The notes under the pieces are model-generated. The model had not been told where the DNA came from and ran no database searches. It saw nothing but the letters and a program-made list of their open reading frames with translations. A DNA stretch of 64,000 nucleotides, taken from assembly GCA_017523285.1 (NCBI GenBank), contig JAFWWU010000161.1:18705-82704 (forward strand). Reading direction: 5' to 3'. Below are positions 52,426 to 59,899 of the stretch, piece after piece. How positions within the stretch are numbered: position 1 is the first letter of the stretch; each line of letters starts with the position of its first letter. The DNA comes from Ruminococcus sp. (GTDB lineage: Bacteria > Bacillota > Clostridia > Oscillospirales > Ruminococcaceae). The position numbers were made by a program, and so were the translations under genes.

Positions 52426-52988
52426 ATTTTATTATAAATTCTTTTAAGATGTGATGAAAGAGCCTTGTTTTTCATTATTCCTGCGATTATTACAAATTCT
52501 GCCGAGCCTATTATGATGTAAAGCGGAATTCGCCATAAAAGAGCTTTATATGGAGTTTCATAAAGCGAGTGCAAAGCCCATGATTTTACAATCATAGATC
52601 CGATGATATGTGCAAGTGCAACTGCAAAGGCTATATTTATGGTTTTATTCTTTTTGAACAGGAACATTGAAGAAAGTCCCGAAAAGAAACCAATACAGCA
52701 TGCTCCGAGAGTTATCTGCGGACAGATAGTATAGCCGTATGCGATACAGCCGATTATATCTGCACAAAGTCCGACGGCAAGTCCTGCAAACGGACCGAAC
52801 ATTACTCCGGACATTATAATGCTGAGATTTTCAAAGCTGAATCGGAAAGGACCTGCTGTAAATGAAAGGAATTTTCCGAAAATGATACTCATTGCAACGA
52901 ATACAGCACATAGAATAAGCACCCTTACATTGCTTAGTACACGCATACTTCCACCGATTGACATTGTTTTCTGATTACTGATCTGCAT
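52422..52988 (-). CDS. folT: Folate ECF transporter S component FolT
   Basis: A 188-residue membrane protein with about six helices and the FolT pattern: ILCAVFVAMSIIFGKFLSFTAGPFRFSFENLSIIMSGVMFGPFAGLAVGLCADIIG. It binds folate and docks onto the shared ECF energy-coupling module, whose genes are not in this window. GGAGGT precedes the ATG on the minus strand. It is the first gene behind a THF riboswitch. Confidence 0.95.
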   Translation of the reverse strand: MQISNQKTMSIGGSMRVLSNVRVLILCAVFVAMSIIFGKFLSFTAGPFRFSFENLSIIMSGVMFGPFAGLAVGLCADIIGCIAYGYTICPQITLGACCIGFFSGLSSMFLFKKNKTINIAFAVALAHIIGSMIVKSWALHSLYETPYKALLWRIPLYIIIGSAEFVIIAGIMKNKALSSHLKRIYNKI

Positions 52989-53058
52989 AAAAAAATACCT
53001 CCTTTTTCCTCACTCATACGACAAGAAAAAGAAGGCTTATGCCCAATTATTATGTCTT

Positions 53059-53162
53059 ATGAAGCGGGATGCAAAATACGAACCGCAAGCATCTGTGCTT
53101 TTCGTCTGACCGACAACTCCCCGTTCGGTCAACACTTAACGCCCGTATTTTTACTCTTCTCA
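53059..53162 (-). promoter_or_regulatory. Tetrahydrofolate (THF) riboswitch
   Basis: On the minus strand the RNA contains GAAGAGTAAAAATACGGGCG then GTTAAGTGTTGACCG, a GTCGGTC arm, GCTTGCGGTTCGTATTTTGC and ATCCCGCTTC. This matches the folT RNA consensus (GAG-A ... GCGTTAAGTGT ... TGCATCC). It lies upstream of folT-folC. THF binding is expected to reduce expression. Confidence 0.92.
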
Positions 53163-53201
53163 GTGTTTTGTCAAATCTGTGCTGTTTATCAGCACATCAA
53201 T

Positions 53202-53230
53202 ATTATACCCCCATATATCATATTTGTCAA
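53202..53230 (-). promoter_or_regulatory. Sigma-A promoter for folT-folC
   Basis: On the minus strand, TTGACA (53230-53225) and TATAAT (53207-53202) are separated by 17 bases, about 40 bases before the riboswitch. The hairpin GTGCTG/CAGCAC lies between them and the aptamer. Confidence 0.85.
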
Positions 53231-53374
53231 TAGCGGTTATAAAGAATAAGCGGATAATTCGTTCTGAAAAATTGTGCCTTTCATACAAATATCTGTGTGG
53301 AGATGTATGCAGTAAGCCGAAAAACAAAAATAAATCGTCTTTTCTGTATGAAATAATCACTATATAGTATAAAG

Positions 53375-53456
53375 GCAATACTGCACAAAGCACGCATAGA
53401 TGCTTTGTACAAAATCTGACTTCGCATTTTTCGCACAAGCTCTGTGCAGTATTTCC
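53375..53456. repeat. Dispersed intergenic structured repeat, copy 2 (long form)
   Basis: Outer arms AATACTGCACA and TGTGCAGTATT enclose an inner hairpin CAAAGCA/TGCTTTG and a further 26-base insert (AATCTGACTTCGCATTTTTC-like) absent from the copy at 33261. The edges and the ACAAGCTCTGTGC core are shared. It lies just before a gene with no obvious promoter of its own besides this area. The 52989-53485 gap is otherwise explained by the riboswitch and promoter. Confidence 0.75.
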
Positions 53457-53485
53457 TGAATAAAAACTCAGGAAAGGTACAATAA

Positions 53486-54265
53486 ATGAAAAACAGGGCA
53501 ATTATACTTGCGTTTATCTGCGGAATAATTTTCACTGGGTGTTCTACACGAGAGATTACAGCTAAGCGATATGATGTCAACACGCAGAATACAACCAATG
53601 CAACAAAAAGTTATAACGAAACAACTACCGATATACCCGAAAAAACAACGGAGCAAATAAAGGAAAAAATGCTTGATGTTCCCGTAATATGTCAGTATCC
53701 TGAGCTTCCTACGGGGTGTGAATCTGCCGCCGCTGTTATGGTACTGAGATATTATGACGCAGATATTACAGCAACAGAATTTGCACGAAACTGGCTTGAA
53801 TGTGATGATGATTTTTATTGGTCAGATAATGTGCTGTACGGACCTGACCCTGACGAAGTTTTTGTGGGAACGCCTTTTTCGAAGTCCTCATATGGCTGTT
53901 TTGCTCAGCCTATTGTCAATGCGGTAAATGATAACAGTCTTGAATGTACTGCGGAAAAGATAAAGGGTAAATCGCTGAATGAGCTTTGCGAGGAATACAT
54001 AAACAGGAATAAGCCTCTGCTTATATGGGCGACAATGGGAATGAAAGCTTCAAAAAACGGGCGGACATGGCGTTTTGACGACGGCTCAGAGTTTACATGG
54101 ATTGCCGGAGAGCATTGTCTTGTCCTTGTAGGATATAATGAGGATTGTTATTTTCTGAACGACCCTCAGACAGGTGAAACTGCATCATACGCAAAGGATA
54201 TAGCAGAGCAAAGATTTGCTGAATTAGGCTCGCAGGCGGTATATATTAACAGGAATGATCATTAA
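53486..54265 (+). CDS. C39-like cysteine peptidase lipoprotein
   Basis: A 259-residue lipoprotein with lipobox FTGC (C19), a threonine-rich linker (residues 30-60), then a peptidase_C39_2-like domain: C78 in LPTGCESAAAVMVLRYY, the GEHCLVLVGYN histidine, and FLNDPQTG with the likely active-site aspartate. Such proteins are surface thiol proteases or bind peptides, often without known substrates. GGAAAGG precedes the ATG. No operon partner is visible. Confidence 0.82.
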   Translation: MKNRAIILAFICGIIFTGCSTREITAKRYDVNTQNTTNATKSYNETTTDIPEKTTEQIKEKMLDVPVICQYPELPTGCESAAAVMVLRYYDADITATEFARNWLECDDDFYWSDNVLYGPDPDEVFVGTPFSKSSYGCFAQPIVNAVNDNSLECTAEKIKGKSLNELCEEYINRNKPLLIWATMGMKASKNGRTWRFDDGSEFTWIAGEHCLVLVGYNEDCYFLNDPQTGETASYAKDIAEQRFAELGSQAVYINRNDH

Positions 54266-54305
54266 TAAGAAAAGTCGTTTGTTTTGAAATGAACGGCTTA
54301 TTATA

Positions 54306-54635
54306 TTAAATTAACGATTTCAGATAAACTGATAGTAACTCAAGAGCAGTTTCTTTTTGTTTAATAGTACATTTATCGAGTTGATTGAGTAAATCGGCTT
54401 GCTTGGCTGATAAATTAGGATTATCTTCTGTCAGAATTACATCGGGAGTAATGTGCAGGGCTTCGCATATTTTAAGGATAGTTTCTATACGCATATTAAC
54501 AGTTCCGCGTTCTATATCAGCGTATGTTCTGTCGGAAAGATTTGCCGCCTCGGCAACTTCGCTTTGTGTAAGACCTGCTTTTTTTCGGATAGCAAGCAGT
54601 TTGTTCCCTATTGTTCTGAAATCAAAAACAAGCAT
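54306..54635 (-). CDS. XRE-family transcriptional regulator
   Basis: A 109-residue protein with a Cro/CI helix-turn-helix at residues 8-62 (IGNKLLAIRKKAGLTQSEVAEAANLSDRTYADIERGTVNMRIETILKICEAL) and a short C-terminal helical tail. ATAGGAGGT precedes the ATG on the minus strand. It is divergent from the lipoprotein at 54768 across a 13-bp palindrome that overlaps both promoters, so auto-repression and control of that lipoprotein are likely. Confidence 0.88.
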   Translation of the reverse strand: MLVFDFRTIGNKLLAIRKKAGLTQSEVAEAANLSDRTYADIERGTVNMRIETILKICEALHITPDVILTEDNPNLSAKQADLLNQLDKCTIKQKETALELLSVYLKSLI

Positions 54636-54668
54636 TATAATACCTCCTATATATCTTATATAAGAATT

Positions 54669-54702
54669 ATACTTCCTATTTCGCTTGACAAATAGGAAGT
54701 AT
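54669..54702. promoter_or_regulatory. Palindromic operator between the XRE gene and the lipoprotein
   Basis: A perfect 13-bp inverted repeat, ATACTTCCTATTT and AAATAGGAAGTAT, with an 8-base centre CGCTTGAC. It covers the -35 of the rightward promoter and the -10 area (TATAAT at 54671-54666) of the leftward one. Probable binding site of the XRE protein. Confidence 0.75.
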
Positions 54703-54713
54703 CGTAGTATAAT
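54685..54713 (+). promoter_or_regulatory. Consensus sigma-A promoter for the 54768 lipoprotein
   Basis: TTGACA at 54685-54690 and TATAAT at 54708-54713, spacer 17: a full consensus promoter. The right arm of the palindrome fills the -35/-10 spacer, so a bound repressor would block it. Confidence 0.88.
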
Positions 54714-54767
54714 TATAGGAGGAATAGTTCCTGATTATTCAACGTTATAATTTTAGGGGGTATATCT

Positions 54768-55280
54768 ATGAAATCAAAAAAATTATTATCTGTTTTATGT
54801 GTGTCAGCTATGTCGGTTACTTTTTCTTCTTGTTCGGAAATAATTGAAGAAGTTTTATCAAGTAGCGAAGCAAGCAGTTCTGTTGAAACAATAGAAAAAA
54901 ATGAAGATGAGTCGACGATCAAGGAAACTGAACCTATTACAGAAAAGACAGAAACTACTACAACTAACACAGAAACAGAGTCCCAAACAGAAAAAACATC
55001 TGATGAAGACCTTATTGATGGTATGAGTAAGGAATTCAAAGAAGCTATTGATAGTTACGAAGATTTTATTGATGAATATTGTGAGTTTATGGAAGCATTT
55101 AATAAATCGTCAGATAATTTTTCTATGCTTCAGCAATACAACGATTATATGGAACAATATATGGAAATAATGGAGAAGTTGGAAAAATATGATGATGATG
55201 ATATGAATCCGATTGAAGCAAAGTATTATCTTGAAGCTTTTAATCGAATTAACAAGAAACTTCTTGATTTATCTTTGTAA
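54768..55280 (+). CDS. Small lipoprotein, DUF6591-like
   Basis: A 170-residue lipoprotein with lipobox FSSC (near residue 22), a long glutamate/threonine-rich spacer (residues 30-85) that would lift the domain off the membrane, and a helical C-terminal domain: FKEAIDSYEDFIDEYCEFMEAF ... EAKYYLEAFNRINKKLLD. It resembles DUF6591 proteins (from memory). GGGGG precedes the ATG. Expression is probably controlled by the divergent XRE regulator. Confidence 0.78.
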   Translation: MKSKKLLSVLCVSAMSVTFSSCSEIIEEVLSSSEASSSVETIEKNEDESTIKETEPITEKTETTTTNTETESQTEKTSDEDLIDGMSKEFKEAIDSYEDFIDEYCEFMEAFNKSSDNFSMLQQYNDYMEQYMEIMEKLEKYDDDDMNPIEAKYYLEAFNRINKKLLDLSL

Positions 55281-55314
55281 TGAAAAAGCAGAGTGATAAA
55301 TTCGACATAAAAAG

Positions 55315-55348
55315 AACCCGACTTTACAACTTGAGTAAAGTCGGGTTT
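55315..55348 (+). terminator. Intrinsic terminator after the 54768 lipoprotein
   Basis: AACCCGACTTTAC and GTAAAGTCGGGTT form a perfect 13-bp stem with loop AACTTGA, followed by TGT. The rest of the gap to 55475 (about 125 bases) shows no gene. Confidence 0.85.
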
Positions 55349-55474
55349 GTCTGTCTTATACAAAAAAGATGACATTGAAAAGAAGAGATGCGCTGACGAT
55401 GGCAGCAGGAATACTTAGATTTATTTTACTTAAAAATATTCTGTTGGGATATTCAAGAGTTCGGAAATATTAAA

Positions 55475-57133
55475 TTACGTCCAATCCTCTTTTCCATCTC
55501 TATGCTGTTTCAAGGCGGCGAAACGGAGCAGCTGCTTTCGTGAGGAAATTCCAAGCTTGCTGTAGATATTCTTGTTGTGATATTTAAGCGTATTTTCCGT
55601 AATGTGCAGAATTTCTGCAATCTGCTTTGCAGTTTTACCTGAAAGATACAGCTCATACACTCTGTATTCGGCTGGTGTAAGCATACTGAGATTTTCTACA
55701 AAGAATTGATATTCCTCAGGAACAATCTCTTCCTTGTGCTTTTCGGCAAGACGGTCAATTTCACTTTTGGCAAGCTCGTATTTTTCCGCTGCCTTTTCGT
55801 ATTCTTCCTTTGCCTTCTGAGCCTCCTCTTCGGCAAATCGTTTTGCGTTCTCAAGGTCATCAAGCTGCTGCTCGTAGTAATTGTCCTTTTCTTCAAGAAA
55901 TGCAAAAAGGTCGTCTATTTCACGGATACGAAGCTGCTCGCCATAATTTTCCTTTGTTTTGACCAGTTCTATCTTTTTCATAATGGGAGAAACATACTTC
56001 TTGCTCATAAAAACACAGCAGACAGCGGCAAGAATTGCCACAATCAGAAAAATAATCAGAATGTTTATCTGTCCTTTACGCAAAAAGCTTTCATACTGTG
56101 TTTTCTGAATCATAACAACAACACTGAAGATTTCATTCCCGAGTGTTATTTCCTTAATAAGTCCCACGCATTTTTCACTGCCGAAATCAAATAACTGCGA
56201 GCCTCTCTGTTTTTTGATATTCAAGCCGTTTCTGATATTGTTATAACGTCCTGAACTGAATTGACCTGAACATATATCGTTTCTTTCGTCAAGCAGACCG
56301 CAGTCTATATCTCCCCAGCGTCCGACCTCGGTTTTATATGACAGCTGAAACAAAAGGTCGTTTATTTCATAGCCGCATACGCCGATAATATTGTCGTTGT
56401 AATCCCGAATCGGAACATAGATATATCTTGCTCTTTCCCATGTATCAGGAATTGTGGATGCAGGACTTAAAACATAATGCGTTCCGTCTGAAAATGTTTC
56501 GTTGCAATGTTCAAAAAAGTCTGTACTGCTTTCATTTTTCCAGCCACTGTGAAAATTGATATCCATGCTTTTTCCTGTTGAGAACGAGCCTCTGTAAATA
56601 GAAAAATCATTGTTTACGGTATTTTCGGAGTAAAGATTGATATATTTAAGGTAAATTCCGCTGTAAAGCTCAGTGTCGGAATTGCTGTTTGCAGTGGTAT
56701 CAAGAATACAGAATGCACCGCTTGCGGGGGCAACCTGCATATTAAGATAAACAGATGAATAGAGCTTGTTTTGCAGAGCATCAAGCTCCTTAGAATTATC
56801 TTTCAGCTCATCAAAGCTGATATTATTCTCAGTCAGATAGTTCTGAATAGAATCCGAAAGCTGTCCCGAAAAGGATATCGCACAAGCGGCAAGCTCATCG
56901 CAGTCACTTTCGATACTGTCCGAACAAGCAGAAAGCTGTGCGTCAAGGTCGTTCATTATCTGCCTGTCAGTAAGATTAAGAATACCGAACAGATTCAGCA
57001 GAATTAAAATAACTGCAAGGAACAGACAGATGACAGAAAAGACATAGAATGCAAATCTTCTGCGCATTGACAAGCCTTCCTCTTTGAACTGCTTTACAAG
57101 GCTCTTGATGTCAAGGTATCTCAGTATATTCAT
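55475..57133 (-). CDS. Membrane-bound LuxR-type transcriptional regulator with extracytoplasmic sensor
   Basis: A 552-residue protein: helix 1 (about residues 27-50), a large outer domain (about 55-350) resembling a Cache-type sensor, helix 2 (about 356-380), a charged coiled coil (about 415-475) and a C-terminal LuxR/GerE helix-turn-helix (LTPAEYRVYELYLSGKTAKQIAEILHITENTLKYHNKNIYSKLGI, about 488-532). No kinase or receiver is present, so it would act as a one-component sensor on DNA from the membrane. Its ATG is 10 bases after the stop of the solute-binding gene, with GAGG overlapping that stop region. Confidence 0.85.
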   Translation of the reverse strand: MNILRYLDIKSLVKQFKEEGLSMRRRFAFYVFSVICLFLAVILILLNLFGILNLTDRQIMNDLDAQLSACSDSIESDCDELAACAISFSGQLSDSIQNYLTENNISFDELKDNSKELDALQNKLYSSVYLNMQVAPASGAFCILDTTANSNSDTELYSGIYLKYINLYSENTVNNDFSIYRGSFSTGKSMDINFHSGWKNESSTDFFEHCNETFSDGTHYVLSPASTIPDTWERARYIYVPIRDYNDNIIGVCGYEINDLLFQLSYKTEVGRWGDIDCGLLDERNDICSGQFSSGRYNNIRNGLNIKKQRGSQLFDFGSEKCVGLIKEITLGNEIFSVVVMIQKTQYESFLRKGQINILIIFLIVAILAAVCCVFMSKKYVSPIMKKIELVKTKENYGEQLRIREIDDLFAFLEEKDNYYEQQLDDLENAKRFAEEEAQKAKEEYEKAAEKYELAKSEIDRLAEKHKEEIVPEEYQFFVENLSMLTPAEYRVYELYLSGKTAKQIAEILHITENTLKYHNKNIYSKLGISSRKQLLRFAALKQHRDGKEDWT

Positions 57134-57143
57134 AGCTGTAGCC

Positions 57144-58510
57144 TCATATATCCTTGTCTGAAAGCTTTTTCAGCTCTTCAAGAGAAGAAGCGGCAAGCTC
57201 GTTCAGTACAGCTTCTTTGTCCTCACCTTTTGCTGTACGTTCAATATACTGGTTATGGGCAGATTTCAGCACGAGCTTTACATTCTGCTCAAAACGGCTC
57301 TGAATATCCGAGGCGTTATCATAAACAGGCAGAGAATAAAGCTCGTAGCTATCCATCATACCATTCATCATATCATAAAGATTTCGATAGTTTTCATTAT
57401 CTGCAACGCTTGTGTCAGCAAAAAGTGCCGAAAAAGCTTCATCTGTAACAGGGAGATAGCCTGTGCTTGTAACAAAGCACAGGTTATTTTCTTTTTCGGT
57501 AAGCCATTTTGCAAAAATATATGCACCGTAATTCTTGCGTTCATCCTTGCTTTTTACAGCAAAAAGTCCGCCACCTCTGTGGACAGCAGAAGATTTATCC
57601 GATGTAAATACAGGGTATGGCAATGAACCGAAGTAATATTTTCGGTTGTGTTATCGGGATAAAACACCATTTCAGGCTGATAAAGAATATCAGCGGTTGA
57701 GCCTATGTTTGAGATAATTTCAACGGTTTTCCAGCGTGAAGCGGCATATCCGTCATCAAGACATATTCCGCCATAGATTGCAGATTTGCTTAAAGGAAGC
57801 CATACTTGTTCAAATGCTTTGTCGTTAAGGTTAAGCATACCTTCCTTGACAAATTCGCTGTCACAGGCTTTCATTCCGATATAGGCGTAGTTATAAAAAT
57901 CGTTTATCTGTGTAAAATTCTGACCGTCTGACCAGTCGTAATAGAGATTAGCCGTTTTAAAAAAGCCGTCAAAGGTTTTAAGCGTATCGGTTGATACGCC
58001 TGTTTCGGCACTGAATCTGTCAAAAAGTGTCTTATTCAGGAACAAAGCCTCCGAGGATTTGGCAACAGGAAGCATAAAAAGCTTATCTCCGAAGTAACCT
58101 TCGGAAACAAATTCATCTCTGAAATCAGAAAGTTCTTCCTCTGAAAAGTAATTATTCCAGCAAAGAAGCTTGTCATCTCCCACAATTTCTGCTACTCTCG
58201 GATATGCGGTAAACAGGTCGGGCAAATCCTCTGCACCGGGTTCACCATTTGCCGAAGCAGAAAGAGCCTTATCAATTGCCGATGAACTTGTTACTGATAC
58301 AACATTTACTGTAACACCGTTTTCTCTGCCGACAGTATCATTGAACTTATCAATTGCGTCATTGAGGGGAGATTTTGTCTGACTGCCGTAAACGTGCCAC
58401 ATTGTAAGCGTGACAGGGTTGTCAGCATCAGGCTTTGCTTTATCCTGACAGCCTGAAAAGCAGACTGCTGTTATTGCGAAAATTAAAATTATAGAAAGAA
58501 TCTTTTTCAT
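57144..58510 (-). pseudogene. Family-1 extracellular solute-binding lipoprotein, split by a frameshift
   Basis: The start (signal peptide, lipobox FSGC near residue 20, then VTLTMWHVYGSQTKSPLNDAIDKFND) and the body up to VFYPDNTTENITS lie in one frame to about 57640. The remainder (LPYPVFTSDKSSAVHRGGGLFAVKSKDERKN to the end) is in another frame (ORF from 57623). Joining them needs one extra base near 57615-57640 and gives about 455 residues, normal for the family. No slippery sequence is evident. No permease or ATPase gene is nearby; a membrane LuxR regulator follows. Confidence 0.85.
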
Positions 58511-58537
58511 TATATATTCCCTTTCCGTTCGGATATC

Positions 58538-58618
58538 CTACCCGATTTCCTACCCGTTTTACTACCCATTTATGCGGATTTTTTTATATTTCCTACCCTT
58601 TTTTGTCAATTTGGGTAG
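58538..58618 (-). promoter_or_regulatory. GGGTAG repeat array before the solute-binding/LuxR pair
   Basis: On the minus strand GGGTAG occurs at 58567-58562, 58555-58550 and 58543-58538 (spacing exactly 12 bases), again at 58598-58593, and inverted at 58613-58618. TTGACA motifs at 58609-58604 and 58624-58619 and an AT-rich TATAAA near 58588 mark the likely promoter. The array lies 28-110 bases before the ATG at 58510, so it is a likely operator region. Confidence 0.6.
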
Positions 58619-58691
58619 TGTCAAAAAACATATTTTAAGCTATGATTGTTAATGCAAGGGTAAAGAGAGTATATATCCTGCAATTATAAAA

Positions 58692-58740
58692 GGGTGTTGA
58701 ATATTCCTGTGGGTGCGCCAACAGTCACAGGAAATCACCC
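58692..58740 (+). other. Nested inverted repeat in the leader of the 58826 gene
   Basis: GGGTG (58692-58696) pairs with CACCC (58736-58740), enclosing TTCCTGTG (58704-58711) paired with CACAGGAA (58726-58733) around the loop GGTGCGCCAACAGT. It matches no riboswitch I know. It may be a leader structure of the downstream genes or a relic of another element. The rest of the 58511-58825 gap shows only the GGGTAG array. Confidence 0.5.
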
Positions 58741-58825
58741 GACCAAAAATTGTAAAATCGTACTATTACTATTTTAACACATTATTAATATTTAGTCAAG
58801 AAATCAAAAATAAAGGAGTATAAAA

Positions 58826-59284
58826 ATGAGCTACATAGGAAAATGGATATTTCATTCTGTTATGACGTTTGATGAAAACGATATGCCTGTTTATCTTAAC
58901 GCAGAAGAATACCTCAGTTCTCCAATGCCATACATTGATGAAACTGATGATGAAGAAGTAGCCAACGAGATGAAGGAACGCAAAAAAACAATCGGCACTT
59001 TCATTAAAATCTGTGACGATGGAACGCTTTATATGCTTATGCCATTGCCTGAGGATGTTTCACAGGATGAAATTGACAAGGCTGTTGCGGCAGGCGTTAT
59101 TAAGCTTGTTGACGGAGCAATGGCAGATGAACCTATGAACTGGGAACTTCGTGACGGAAAATTCTGGCTTGATACAGGTATTGCTGGTGAAATCTGCGGA
59201 GAAGAATCTGACAGCTGGATAAATCCTATTGATGAAAACGGATTTTTCAACTTTATGAATTTCAGATTTATCAAGGAGGACTAA
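58826..59284 (+). CDS. Hypothetical protein
   Basis: A 152-residue acidic protein without signal peptide or membrane segments. It starts IGKWIFHSVMTFDENDMPVYLNAEEYL, which resembles the first strand of lipocalin-like 'GKW' proteins, and ends with SWINPIDENGFFNFMNFRFIKED. I recognise no family. AAAGGAG lies before the ATG. It is 3 bases before the next gene, so the two are co-expressed. Confidence 0.7.
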   Translation: MSYIGKWIFHSVMTFDENDMPVYLNAEEYLSSPMPYIDETDDEEVANEMKERKKTIGTFIKICDDGTLYMLMPLPEDVSQDEIDKAVAAGVIKLVDGAMADEPMNWELRDGKFWLDTGIAGEICGEESDSWINPIDENGFFNFMNFRFIKED

Positions 59285-59287
59285 CAA

Positions 59288-59887
59288 ATGGGATTATTTG
59301 ATTCTATTCTAAAATCAGCAGGAAATGCATTGAAAAATGAAGCGTCAAAAGCTGTAAGCAACGCCGCTTCTTCAATCGGCAAGGGAAAAAATCATACAGA
59401 AAGCTTTACTTTCACAGCTCTCCCAAGCAGCCTTGCAGAGTTACAGGCAATGCCTGAAGCTTCACTTGATTCGGCATTCAAGACAACAGCTCTTACAATT
59501 GCTGTGCTTTGTGCTTATGAAAAAAATCCTGACGGCTGTATTGAAATGCTGAATTTTCTGAAAGGACCTGCTGAAGTAAGTACATACGAAAAAGGCTTTA
59601 TCAATGAACGTCTGAGCGGCAAATTCTACAAGACATTCTCATTTTTCGAGGGTGCAACTCCCGAAAACGGATATAAGCCGAACACTCCATTTGTAATAAA
59701 TGTAAGCGAGAACCCTTATTCCTTTGATGAAGAAAACTGGGCAACGCTTTATGTTACAAGCGGTGGGGCAGACAATCCACGTCCGATTAAGCTGAGAAAG
59801 AAGCCGTCTACGGGACAGTGGTTCTTGAACGATATTCAATGCCTTGCGGACATCCGTGTTCCCGTTGCTGACGATCCGTGGGCTTAA
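59288..59887 (+). CDS. Hypothetical protein, DUF6935-like
   Basis: A 199-residue cytoplasmic protein. The N-terminus MGLFDSILKSAGNALKNEASKAVSNAASSIGK is amphipathic; the rest has ALPSSLAELQAMPEASLDSAFKTTALTIAVLCAYEKNPDGCIEMLNFLKGP and ATLYVTSGGADNPRPIKLRKKPSTGQWFLND. From memory this resembles DUF6935. Function unknown; position between two other uncharacterised genes suggests a small conserved cluster. Confidence 0.68.
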   Translation: MGLFDSILKSAGNALKNEASKAVSNAASSIGKGKNHTESFTFTALPSSLAELQAMPEASLDSAFKTTALTIAVLCAYEKNPDGCIEMLNFLKGPAEVSTYEKGFINERLSGKFYKTFSFFEGATPENGYKPNTPFVINVSENPYSFDEENWATLYVTSGGADNPRPIKLRKKPSTGQWFLNDIQCLADIRVPVADDPWA

Positions 59888-59899
59888 AGGAGGATTATT

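Noticed and set aside
55706-56194. Plus-strand 162-residue open frame inside the LuxR regulator gene
   Set aside because: It is the complement of a helical, coiled-coil-coding frame; phenylalanine/leucine-rich shadow with no ribosome site.
57255-57626. Plus-strand frames opposite the binding-protein gene
   Set aside because: Shadow frames of the minus-strand gene; no start signals or recognisable domains.
57615-57640. Programmed -1 frameshift in the binding-protein gene
   Set aside because: No X-XXY-YYZ slippery heptamer or downstream structure is evident; a simple deletion is more likely.
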